Source of the DNA: Cryptomeria japonica | Taxonomy: Eukaryota; Streptophyta; Pinopsida; Cupressales; Cupressaceae | DNA: 64,000 nt | Assembly: GCF_030272615.1 (NCBI RefSeq) | Contig: NC_081407.1 | Location: 317,654,456-317,718,455 of the forward strand | Direction of reading: 5' to 3' | In this document: positions 43,901 to 51,520 of the stretch, in pieces | Numbering within the stretch: the first letter of the stretch is position 1 | Layout: every line of letters starts with the position of its first letter | Notes under the pieces: generated by a model | Databases searched by the model: none | Told to the model about the DNA's origin: nothing | What the model saw: only the letters and a program-made list of their open reading frames with translations | Made by a program: the position numbers and the translations under genes

Positions 43901-46900
43901 TATACAATTTAAATTCATAACAACCACAAGGTTGAGAGACTCAACAAACGCTTCAGCTCTGGAATAGTAATCGTTCAACATTGTCCATGGGAAGGGGCTA
44001 CATTTTTCCCAAAATTTAACCTTACTGTAGATGATTAACGAGATGTTGCAACCATAGTTAACAGGTTCAGAAAATTCAATTTGTTCAGAAAAAAACCAAA
44101 CAAATCCATCTGGTCCAAAAAACATATAGACTGAACCAGATTCTAACCAAATCCAGCTGGACTTGGTAACTACAGTCATTACTTTAGTTACGCTGCAAAG
44201 CTTCAATGCCTCATTCTTTAGAGCTCAGATAGATACCTTTAATAACACCCATAAGGCTTGCAACATTTTCATGTAATTATGTATAGGTAGTCCCTAACAA
44301 TCACTTCCACCACAAAGGAGAAAAAAAACCCATAATCTGCAGACAAATTAAACATAAACATGTCATAAAGTTACCTACTAGGAGCAAAGCAACTTACCAA
44401 CAAGATCCTGGGGATTCTGAGTTAATGCTTCATGGTATTTCAAATTGCTCCTCTGACCCATCCATTTCATCAGATCAGGTGTTATAGGAACATTTGAGAA
44501 GGTCTTTGAAAATAAAACAGCCCTACTGTGCTCCCCCAGCGACCTGTAAATATTACTACCACCCGTTAAAGTGAAACAGAAAATGCAGGAAAATTTATGC
44601 ATTCAAGTATAATTAAATTATTGAACTTGTGTGTAGGCAATTGTTGTGCTTACCTGAAAAATTGAACAGTTTTTTGGGCTAAAACCAGCCTATTCAAGAG
44701 CATTCTGTTGTTTTCATCTACAACAGATTTTGCTTCATTTGATATAGGTTCCCTGTTTTGTTTCAAAAATGCATAGTCAACAAGAGTAGTTGCCTCATAA
44801 AGCACACCTCTCAACAAAACTTCCTCTTCCTGAGTCTGTGGTCATTGCAACAAAAAATTAAGCAAACAAACTTAGAACAAAATTCTAAAGCCCTTAATGC
44901 TAACTACTACTATGTCATACATATAAAATAAGCTAAGGCAACATGCTTCTTAACTATCAAAGAAAAACAATATCACAAATAAAGATAAGCACAGTTCAAA
45001 CATTAATTGCAAAGAGTCAATATATGGAAAATAACTAACCAGCAAGGAGACAACAGGTAGTTTTGACTCCAAAAGCAACTCCAGAAGAATATCTGACCCC
45101 ACAAAAATGGATATTAAAGTTTGAATCATCTGATTTACAACTTGATGCAAAAGACACAAATGGCAAGCATGAATGCACCTTGAATTGGCTACTGTTTTCC
45201 AATTTTATGTAATTAGAAATAATCAAAGCAAGTCTGACTGAGATTACTTGATGAAACAGAATACCACAAGAAAGATGCTTCTTTTGTGCTGAAAAAAAAT
45301 GTTCTGTAGTATTTGTAAGACCATTTAGAAATTGTTAAAGCTCTATTCAGACTTTAGACATTCAATTCAACATAACAATAATTATAATTTGTGATGCACA
45401 CAACAGTCTGCTTCTTTTAGGTACAAAATAAATCTTTGATAAAAATTTCAATCTGCAAAATATTATGCATTCTTCAACTAGAAAATATAAATCTTACAAA
45501 TGAATTTTAAGAGGAGAGGAATAATTTGACAACATTCATTTTCACTGATATATTTTTTACGAAATACAAACAATCCTCGTCTTCTATTTTAAAACAAAAA
45601 ACAACTAAATTAAAAAGAAATAGTCCTGGAGAACTACCCACTACCAATTTCAATACTAATTGCCTACCTGCTACTGACCATTACTAAAAATAGAAGTTTT
45701 AATTTCAACATTTGAGACCCAGCTCTTATCAACTAATTGTTATTCAACTATAACTACTTGCATGTCATGTGTCTTTAAGAAAGCACTTTCTGGACTGGCC
45801 CATGATCACAAACTTCTGCTGTGCGTCATTCTCCATTAGCTTTAAAACATCTGAGCCTCCTAGGTTAAAGATTACAATATCAAAGCTAAATATGTCCATA
45901 ACCTCACAATTAGCCCTTCTCATTATAACCCTTCAATGTAACAGATATCTGTCAACTGAAATTGCATTACCAATTAGATTTATGTCTTCCCCCCTCTATC
46001 CTATAGCTTTTGCCACCTTAAAGAATGTTCATTCACTAAAATATTTTGTCCTACTTTGTGTTCTTTGGCTACCATTGCTCTATTTGTATCTTTTTGCTTT
46101 CTAGAATTCCTCCTTTAGAATCCAGGTTTTCTTCCTTGTATTCTTGATCTTCATTTTCAACAAATTTGAAAAAGTGCTCCCTCCTTAATTGAATGGTACG
46201 CTACTATAACTTTACTTACCATTTTCACTTTTCTTCTTTTCAACTTCTTCTCAGCTTTCAAAGCATTCTGGTTTACTTCATCAACTGAATGCAACTTTGA
46301 AAGAGCCATCTTATCTTGGAGTTGATAATGCAGGCTGCTGAAAGTGAAACACATATCCATTGCTTGCTCCCATCTTCCAGCAGATTTGCTCTTATTTGTA
46401 ATCTCATAAACTATTCTATATATTCTTGCCCGAACTACCCTTTTGTCTCACATTTTGGAATTGTCTAACGAGTTTTTAGTAGTAATCAGTGAGCAAAAAT
46501 TTTCTTCTCATATGCATCAACATCTTGAATCAAAATCTCATCTTGTCTTTGGCATGCCTCCTTTCATTTTGTAAATTATCCAACTAAAGGCTAGCAAACT
46601 TTACCCTCCTACAGTCATCCTCCGCAATGCTATCTCTCAAGAGCCATCTCATCTTGGAGTTGATAATGAAATTTGCAGACCATTAAAATACATAGCTACT
46701 GTTTGCTCTTCATCTTCCTACAAATCTGTTCTTCTTTGTAATCTCATAAACTAGTCCTTATATTCTAGCACTGAACCACCCTTTTGCCCCTCATATACAT
46801 CAACATCTTGGACCAAAGTCTGATTTTGTCCTCCACTTGACTCCTTTCATTTTGTAAATCACCCCACCAAGAATTACTCATAGAAAACTTTACCCTTGCA

Positions 46901-49900
46901 AGGTCACCCTCCTCAACACTCTCTCTCAATAATTATCTCATCTTGGAGACGATAATGCAGACTGTTAAAATACATAGCTGCTGCTAAATTTCGTCTTTCT
47001 ACAAATTTGTTCTGATTTGTCATCTCATAAGCTACTCTATATATTCTAGCCCTGAACTACCCTTCTGTCTCACATTTTGCAATTCTCTAAAGAGTGAACA
47101 AAAATTTCCTTTTCATATAAATCAACATCTTGAACCAAAATCTGATTGTGTCCTTGACTTACCTCCTTTCATTTTGTAAATTATCCAAGATTTCCTTATA
47201 GCAAACTTCTAGCTCTCTTCCTCCCTTAGTCCCTCTGCTTCTTCTACATACACAAGTAAATATGTGAAAGGCATTTTAATCTGCACAAATTCATGCATGC
47301 TTCAACTAAATAAATCTCCTGCATGTATTTTAAGTGTAGAGAGAGGAGTAATTTTATACCATTCGTTTTCACAAATGTAATTTTTACACAATCCCAGAAT
47401 GCTCATACTCTTCTCACATTCCTTCTCTGTCATATAATACATTGCTAAAAATACAGATAATCCTTCTCTCATATTTTCTAGCTGAATAAAATAAACTTTA
47501 AAAAAACAGAATGAAGAACCATTGCTACAACTAATTTTGATAGTAATTACCTACCCACTGCTAAACATTATTAAAAAAGAAAGTTTTATTTTCAACATGT
47601 GAAAGATCATGCTCCCAATTCTTCTAAACTAATTAGTATCCAACTATAACTACTTGCATATCATGTGTCTTTAAGCGAGTCCTTTGTTGATTGCCCCATG
47701 TCCACTAAATTGTGCTGTGGATTCATTGTACCTAGCATCACCGACCATTATACTAGAATGATTCTGAGAACATCAGCCAATTTTACAACTCTCAAAGCTG
47801 CAATAATGTTCCACTTTTTTCCCATCTATGTTGATGTATGTAGCTAGGTCGGAGCCCTTCTAGGGCCGACCTATCACACCTAGCACGGTTTAGTGACTAA
47901 TTGGCCTTAGTCACGTCTTATCTTGCAATAATCATAAAAGCTGTAACGTGTTGTAACTGACCCATAATTGAGGTCATCTATAGCGTGTGGACCTAACTTC
48001 AGTCTTGGCGCCACCTTAATGCATTTGATTGTAATTAAATGTGTTCCTTATGCTAGCCAACTTGGAGAATCAAAAGGCTAAGTCGCCTATATATACAAGT
48101 CAGCAATCATTGTTCAAGGATATAATACACACAGCGATCTCCTTCTACAGTACTCAGCGAATGAATCCATCTAGTCATCAGTGAATACTTCTTATCAGCA
48201 GCGAATCATCTTCTATGCACAGCGAACTGCTTTCTGGAGACAGCGAACTCCTCCTTGAGGACAGCAAACCTTATTCAAAGGACAGCGAAACTTATTCAAG
48301 GACAGCGAACTAGATACAAAGGTCAGCGAACTGTTGCAGAGTCAGTGAATCATATCCCTAAGCGAACTGGTTTCCAGTGGCAGCAATCATCATTGGAAGG
48401 GCAGTCACTATCTTCTGAAGGCAGCGAACTTCATCTCTGAGACAGCGAACCTACTTGTGACAGCCATCACCCTATTCTCAGAGATAAGTGCATAATTGTG
48501 TATATCCTAGGTTGAAGATGATGTCCTTCTGTGCATAACTTACTGGTCTTAATTGCTTCAACTGTTGAAGCATATTGTAATTACCTCTGATTATTGCATA
48601 ATAAAGATCTGAGATTAGTTGCTGGGTTTTTCACCTCCACGAGGGAGGTTTTCCCAGTGTACTTTGGTTAATTTGTCTATCTGTTATGGTTATCTAATTT
48701 GCTAGAGTCTGATCTAAAACTAACAATCTATTCCCAATGAAACCTCAGCCTTTCTTCCTACAACGAATTAAGGGCTATTGCTTGGGCAATTTAAAACCAT
48801 AAACAAATTAAGGTGAAGAGATATAAACATGTGTTATCAAAATTCAACATAGAAAAGTGGTATGTCATAGTTGTACGGTTTTCTTATTCTTGGACCAGGT
48901 AAACAGAGGCAATCTAAGACACAAAACGCAAATCTGAAATCTCATGTGCTGATATAGATGGGTATGAGGCCATATGGTGCAGTAGAATGTAATTCTGATG
49001 AAATTCAACTGCTAAAAATCAGAATACACAGCATGCGAATGCTAACAAATGGAAACTGAGAAATTCAAACCACACCTTTAAAGAGCATTCATGATTCCTC
49101 AATTCATAAAGTAAATATCAGAAAGAGGACAAAACCAGAAACCCTAAATTCAACGCTTCTCTTTTCTCCAAAAACATTCCAAACCCTTATTTCAACATCC
49201 CTTCATGGTGTCCTTACTACTGTCAATCCACTTCCTATTTGAGTCGCAAATAAAAAAATTGGGCACATAAGCCAGAAAACAAAATTGCTAGGAAATAGTG
49301 AACTTGTCTTGCCAGCTGATAAAGGACAAAGAGTCTATTTCGATTATGAAATAGTGAACTTGACTTGGTGTTTTCTTCATTTGCACCTTCCAAAACTATG
49401 GAGTTTTCATCTTGTGCACCTGCCTCACTTCCATTTTTTCTTTTAGTCCAAAATCCTGTAGTCCTCAAGAGGCATTATCATTTCTCAATTTTACTGTTAC
49501 ATACTTTATATTGTTTTGAATAACCTGGCATGGTTTTCAATTATTGCCCAATCCTCCTCTCTAATCTCTAGTTTTGTAAGTGTCAATTTCAGATATTCAC
49601 CAAGGTCATCAAGAGGTTGGTCCTGAGATTTGGATGCGACATGGATACAATGAAGCTGGGAGACACGAGAATTAGATGATATTATAATATGTGAAAATTT
49701 CAAAAAAAACAAAAAATGTTGATACAGTGACAAGGTAACTTAGAAACAAATTTTAAAGTATACTGATGAGAATAAGACATTGGAATTAGTCTAATAGGGT
49801 TGGATAGTAGCAATAGACACCACTTTGGCCTTTTTCAAAACAAAAAATTATCAAATGACTTCTGTTCACGTAAAGAGACTGCATGAGATGAAGAGACTTA

Positions 49901-51412
49901 GAAAAATGTCTCCTTCCGACTGAAGGTGTCTTGGTTTGAGCCTCCGTTATGTTCCCAAGTTCCAAAACGTTAGTTCTGATAAAATTAATGACTAGCTGCA
50001 AAGTCCAAGATGTGGTGGTGTGATGGCACTACCAGCACTAACAAGACAGTGACCATGTCTTGAATACCACCCTTGCCTTACAACAACCATGCAACCTATA
50101 ACTCAACTAGACATGATGTAACAAAGGGAGTGCATTAAAAGGGTGACTCAATTTAAATATTGAATTGTGGCTTAAGCTGATCCACAATTATGATCTAAAA
50201 AGTCACCCATAATCTCTCTAAAGATTGACTCAAAAAGATTAGCTGTAAAAGAAAGCAAAACTGCTTACCAAAAAATCTAATATTATTCGCTGTGCCAATG
50301 GAATTTACAGCCAAAATCCTCAAATTCTGCCGCAATTCTACATCTCTGCCTGTGCAGCGGCTACCTTCATTCATCATCCTACGCCGATCAAAGACCTCTA
50401 AAACAAGCTGCAACAGACTTACCTCCAAAATAACCACAGTGGCCAAATAATCCACACTGCAGTTTTTTTCTAACAAGGCTGCATGCACACAAGCCGAACT
50501 AAAAGGAAAAAACTCCCCCAAATCCTTCTCAATGGAACACTTTAAACCCTTATCACGATCCCAAAAATCAATGCAGTTAAACAAAGCGCCACAGCACGGC
50601 AAAGCCCTCGCCAAACTTAGTTCAACACTGGATTTTTTACCCTTGTTTCCACAAACGGCTATGTGACCAGCTATTTGCCCGACAAAATTCTTCAAAGATT
50701 TCAGGTAAGCCTTGCTCAAAGTTTTCGAGGTAGGATTTATCGCCAATTTAGTAACAGCATCTACCAATACGACAATCGTGGGAGCAAGTGCAGCTATTGA
50801 AATCGAAGCACTGTACTGGTGTCCCACAGTACAAGCTGCCAAGCACTGAAACAAAGCTTTCGCAACAGAAACCCTAGAATTGGCTCTGTCAGCTACCAAC
50901 GCCCTAGAATTCGCATTGTCAGACGCCAAAAACCCAGAATGAGCATCGTCATCCTTTGTTTGGCAGTTTTCCTGCATGAACTTGACGGCGGAAAGACACC
51001 ATAGAAGCTCCAGAGGCGGATCTTCAGCTTCCTCCAGCAACATTTGTGAAAAGCTTTGACGGTAATTTTTAGAGGCATCTAGTGTTCCGTCGCCGAAGTT
51101 TCTGAGAAATGCATCCACCTCATTTCTGATTGCATTTATGCGCTCCTTTCTGGACCGTAATATGAATTTTTTCGGTGCTTTTCGCTCCTGAAGAGCGTGA
51201 CATAGAAGTTCGAGAAGATGGTCTTCATTTTGAAGAAGAATGTTTTTTAGGGAGGATTCGGGTAGGCCTTGAATCGAAGAAACTAGCGAGTTTTTTACTG
51301 CTGGTGAGGAAGATAGAAGGACATTCTCTTCGTCTGAAAGCGAAAATTGTTTGTGCAGCTGATCCGCGAGGAGTTGTATGAATTTGTGGATTCTTTTCTC
51401 CGTCGTCTTCAT
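25537..51412 (-). CDS. Host gene, nine exons, unidentified nuclear-type protein of about 841 residues
   Basis: Exons: 51412-50269, 49991-49870, 49655-49525, 49463-49365, 46337-46220, 45129-45040, 44829-44654, 44543-44398 and 26036-25537. They sum to 2,526 bases, and the phase agrees at every junction. Donors of exons 1, 5, 6, 7 and 8 are strong (G|GTAAG, ATG|GTAAGT, CTG|GTTAGT, CAG|GTAAGC, TTG|GTAAGT). Those of exons 2 and 4 are weak, and intron 3 would be only 61 bp, so exons 2-4 are less certain. Exon 1 (residues 1-382) is Leu-rich and helical. Exon 5 is basic (K-K-L-K-R-R-K-V-K). Exon 9 has a Lys/Arg block near residues 773-787, then an acidic Ser-rich stretch, suggesting nuclear or nucleolar location. 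I do not recognise the family. A telo-box upstream fits a growth or ribosome-related gene, by inference. Confidence 0.75.
26110..27344. other. Intron sequence without recognisable features
   Basis: No supported reading frame. The part from about 27060 on has faint similarity to the start of the chromovirus LTR (35594-35850), so the 3' LTR may extend further left in a diverged form. Confidence 0.4.
27345..28015 (-). repeat. 3' LTR of the chromovirus (partial)
   Basis: Colinear with 35860-36487 on the same strand. Shared phrases include CTTGTCGCAGACAAAGGC/CTTGTCACAGACAAAGGC and TTGTCCAGGACCA/TCGTCCAGGACCA. It starts on the minus strand as TGCCTTGATCC at 28015, next to a purine-rich tract. The far (left) third is too diverged to place. 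Confidence 0.7.
28030..28858 (-). pseudogene. Chromovirus integrase C-terminal half and chromodomain
   Basis: From 28858 the minus strand encodes Q-E-L-F-H-L-V-G-T, then Y-H-P-Q-T-D-G-Q (integrase core end), [14 protein letters not shown] and M-T-P-F-K-A-L-Y-G. Then comes [14 protein letters not shown] and, after stops, a chromodomain with [13 protein letters not shown] and A-T-W. Chromodomains target integration to marked chromatin. At least three stops and a frameshift interrupt the region. Confidence 0.8.
28864..32009. mobile_element. 3.1 kb LTR-ended insertion in the chromovirus integrase
   Basis: Starts TGTGATGTCCCC and ends GGGGACATTAGA. It is flanked by AACAT at 28859-28863 and 32010-32014, a 5 bp target duplication. 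Removing the element and one AACAT rejoins the chromovirus integrase. A second copy of the end, GGGGACATCACA, lies inside at 31396-31407 and is a perfect 12 bp inverted repeat of the left end, so 28864-31407 may be one LTR with a later rearrangement on the right. No coding capacity was found. 31740-31990 is extremely AT-rich with a TA run at 31921-31946. Confidence 0.65.
32015..32328 (-). pseudogene. Chromovirus integrase N-terminal part
   Basis: Minus-strand frame with [23 protein letters not shown] and V-T-N-L-F-L-K-R-F, the core of gypsy integrase (first Asp region). It ends at ..L-S-V-C-F where the LTR-ended element is inserted. The zinc-binding HHCC region upstream (32330-32450) is decayed. 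Confidence 0.75.
32451..32930 (-). pseudogene. Chromovirus RNase H
   Basis: Clear gypsy RNase H landmarks: [29 protein letters not shown] (usual His changed to Tyr), [20 protein letters not shown] and V-A-D-A-L-S-R. The frame is open here but isolated by stops on both sides. Confidence 0.85.
32964..33845 (-). pseudogene. Chromovirus reverse transcriptase
   Basis: Starts with V-Y-K-E-E-I-E-K and [20 protein letters not shown]. After a TGA (about 33690) comes [11 protein letters not shown] frameshift near 33448 precedes F-F-D-V-I-L-I-Y-S, where the active-site pair D-D reads D-V. Then [16 protein letters not shown] and A-F-D-K-L-K. The loss of the second catalytic Asp alone would abolish DNA synthesis. 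Confidence 0.85.
34131..34343 (-). pseudogene. Chromovirus protease fragment
   Basis: A short frame with D-F-Y-V-I-S-M-D and V-V-L-V-C-H-G, which resembles the C-terminal part of the chromovirus protease (usually F-Y-V..D-V-V-L-G..W-L). The catalytic D-[ST]-G part is not readable upstream, where stops are dense. Confidence 0.45.
34417..35196 (-). pseudogene. Chromovirus gag
   Basis: Three open pieces in order: 35196-34996 ([13 protein letters not shown]), 34968-34765 (G-V-A-H-E-W-W-Y and F-S-Q-R-L-I-E-R-F) and 34716-34417 (F-A-E-G-L-V-E-P-I, a Lys/Arg/Pro tail, and a C-F-T-C start of a zinc knuckle). This is the standard chromovirus gag layout. Confidence 0.75.
35590..36487 (-). repeat. 5' LTR of the chromovirus
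   Basis: 898 bp. On the minus strand it starts TGTCATGACC at 36487 and ends GGATCTTTCA at 35590. It is followed by G and TGGTATCAGACCC (35588-35571), an initiator-Met-type primer site. The region 35860-36487 matches 27345-28015. Confidence 0.8.
36493..38880. other. Pyrimidine-rich intron sequence with a degenerate 160 bp tandem repeat
   Basis: No supported gene. Between about 37565 and 37900 a unit of about 160 bp beginning ATGTTGACCCAAAAA is repeated about two and a half times, with CAAAGCACTA near its end. The Pro/Ser/Leu-rich plus-strand reading at 36720-37330 recalls the low-complexity part of the 55-58 kb element but is too weak to call. A possible PPT (TTAAGGGGGCA) is at 38502-38512. 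Confidence 0.4.
38882..39191. mobile_element. hAT-like MITE, short diverged member
   Basis: Starts CTAAGTTACCAG and ends CAGTAACTGAG, an imperfect terminal inverted repeat. Flanks share TTATTTTT, though the left side is a T-run, so the duplication is weak. It is rich in GGGTTCG/CGAACCC phrases like the two longer copies. A (TG)9 run is at 38976-38992. Confidence 0.55.
39435..39972 (+). mobile_element. hAT-like MITE, copy 1
   Basis: 538 bp. It starts CTAAGTTGCCGG and ends GGAAACTTAG, and is flanked by 8 bp CTCTATGT (39427-39434) and CTCAATGT (39973-39980), which match at seven of eight positions. Copy 2 (43077-43595) is the same sequence inverted. Eight-base target duplications are the mark of the hAT superfamily. 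There is no coding sequence. Confidence 0.8.
39981..40695. other. Intron sequence, nothing recognised
   Basis: No reading frame or repeat structure supported between MITE copy 1 and the TA..CA LTR element. Confidence 0.4.
40701..40982 (+). repeat. 5' LTR of the TA..CA element
   Basis: 282 bp, with a TATA-like CTATATATAC at about 40912-40921. It is rich in TTTAGCTTTT phrases. Confidence 0.9.
40983..40994 (+). other. Primer-binding site (tRNA-iMet)
   Basis: TGGTATCAGAGC follows the LTR without a spacer, a perfect match to the standard plant copia primer site. Confidence 0.9.
41950..42445 (+). repeat. Array of GATTTTT-TCCTC-AAAAATC hairpins
   Basis: About nine degenerate copies of CGATTTTTTCCTCAAAAATC, centred near 41962, 41997, 42055, 42092, 42122, 42195, 42243, 42307 and 42435. 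Each can fold as a small stem with a CCTC-like loop, often preceded by AGGGTTT. The array lies in the interior of the TA..CA element. Confidence 0.75.
42657..42938 (+). repeat. 3' LTR of the TA..CA element
   Basis: 282 bp, three mismatches to 40701-40982, all in the last 50 bases. It is directly preceded by the polypurine tract. Confidence 0.9.
43018..43729. repeat. 35-36 bp minisatellite interrupted by a MITE
   Basis: Five units close to GTATGTGTAAACTCCCAGAT followed by AATGAGTAGGGATTGA, at about 43018, 43053 (split by the MITE 43077-43595), 43618, 43653 and 43689. A partial unit precedes at about 42997. Confidence 0.75.
43077..43595 (-). mobile_element. hAT-like MITE, copy 2 (inverted)
   Basis: 519 bp. 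It starts CTAAGTTGCCAG, ends ACCGGCAACTTAG, and is flanked by perfect 8 bp duplications TAGATAAG (43069-43076 and 43596-43603). It is inserted in a unit of the 36 bp minisatellite: deleting it and one duplication restores the unit. Its complement matches copy 1 along the full length. Confidence 0.85.
44398..44829 (-). CDS. Host gene exons 7 and 8
   Basis: Exon 7 (44829-44654, 176 bases) codes [13 protein letters not shown] and ends Q-F-F with CAG|GTAAGC. Exon 8 (44543-44398, 146 bases) starts after TTTACAG, codes [10 protein letters not shown] and P-D-L-M-K-W-M-G, and ends at TTG|GTAAGT. The 110 bp intron between them is clean. These exons have the strongest splice signals and the most protein-like composition of the downstream part. 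Confidence 0.8.
45040..46337 (-). CDS. Host gene exons 5 and 6
   Basis: Exon 5 (46337-46220, 118 bases) follows TTTCAG|CAG, a tandem acceptor that could give a one-residue variant. It ends AAAATG|GTAAGTAAAG, a near-ideal donor. It codes L-H-Y-Q-L-Q-D-K-M and the basic [10 protein letters not shown]. Exon 6 (45129-45040, 90 bases) follows AAATCAG|ATG and codes M-I-Q-T-L-I-S-I-F to V-V-S-L-L, ending CTG|GTTAGT. Phase is 0 at both sides of exon 6. Part of exon 5 has two extra diverged copies in the neighbouring intron. Confidence 0.75.
45400..47850. repeat. Diverged segmental duplications around exon 5
   Basis: 45400-45800 and 47270-47690 are colinear (for example ACTATAACTACTTGCAT(G/A)TCATGTGTC TTTAAG in both). 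The segment 46304-46440, which includes the 5' part of exon 5, recurs at about 46640-46790 and 46925-47060 (landmarks CTCATCTTGGAG, TTTGTAATCTCATAAACTA and GAACTACCCTTTTG). The copies are strongly diverged and contain no usable splice sites that I can see. Confidence 0.7.
47829..48725 (+). mobile_element. Solo copia-type LTR
   Basis: 897 bp. It starts TGTTGATGTATG and ends AAAACTAACA, with target duplication ATCTA at 47824-47828 and 48726-48730. A TATA box (TATATATAC) lies at about 48090, and the hairpin GGTCGG..CCGACC at 47848-47872. Near the end comes GGGTTTTTCACCTCC..GGAGGTTTTCCCAG, typical of copia R-U5. It lies in intron 4 of the host gene, opposite to the gene's orientation. Confidence 0.8.
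48135..48470 (+). repeat. CAGCGAAC array inside the solo LTR
   Basis: About twelve spaced copies of CAGCGAA(C/T), many preceded by GGA or GA, beginning around 48135 and ending near 48460, with spacers of 12-30 bases. The array starts about 45 bases after the TATA box, so it would be in the transcribed R/U5 region. Confidence 0.75.
49365..49991 (-). CDS. Host gene exons 2 to 4 (tentative)
   Basis: Exon 2 (49991-49870) needs the second of two acceptors (CAGCTAG|TC) to keep phase with exon 1, and a weak donor TAC|GTGAAC. Exon 3 (49655-49525) lies between TCTCCCAG and CCAG|GTTATT. Exon 4 (49463-49365) follows CTTGAG after a 61 bp intron and ends ACCAA|GTCAAG, a poor donor. Translation is protein-like ([21 protein letters not shown]). 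RNA evidence could move these borders. Confidence 0.55.
50269..51412 (-). CDS. Host gene exon 1
   Basis: 1,144 coding bases from the ATG at 51412. The N-terminus is [11 protein letters not shown]. It is predicted to be mostly alpha-helical with many Leu, like helical-repeat (ARM/HEAT-like) proteins, though no repeat was proven. It includes a short internal duplication: [10 protein letters not shown] and [10 protein letters not shown] are adjacent. The exon ends R-F-F|G at a good donor (G|GTAAGC, intron from 50268). The open frame runs 25 residues into the intron before a stop. Confidence 0.85.
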
Positions 51413-51504
51413 GCCTGGATTGAAATGACAAGCAGAGTTATTTGGATTGAAATGCCTCGCAGACGATCTAACAACTAAAAACTTCTCGTAGTATTCCAGG
51501 GTTT

Positions 51505-51520
51505 AACAAAACCCTATCGG
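51505..51520 (-). promoter_or_regulatory. Telo-box within an AGGGTTT/AAACCCT inverted repeat
   Basis: AAACCCTA at 51509-51516 is preceded by AGGGTTT at about 51498-51504, with a small loop. The site is about 100 bp upstream of the start codon of the host gene. Telo-boxes near the start of transcription are a known feature of plant ribosomal-protein and translation-related genes, usually with other elements. I see no clear TATA box. Confidence 0.5.

Larger units (their letters stand above)
26037..44397 (-). other. Host gene intron 8, 18.4 kb, filled with transposable elements
   Basis: Bounded by GTAAGTTGC at 44397 and TGATGCTTTAG at 26037. It contains the chromovirus 27345-36487 with its inner insertion 28864-32009, MITEs at 38882-39191, 39435-39972 and 43077-43595, the TA..CA LTR element 40701-42938 and a minisatellite 43018-43729. 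26100-27340 shows no recognisable element. Introns of this size are typical of conifers. Confidence 0.7.

Noticed and set aside
44950-45226. The full ORFs around exon 6 as separate genes
   Set aside because: Only 45129-45040 fits the splice signals and phase; the rest is intron read-through.
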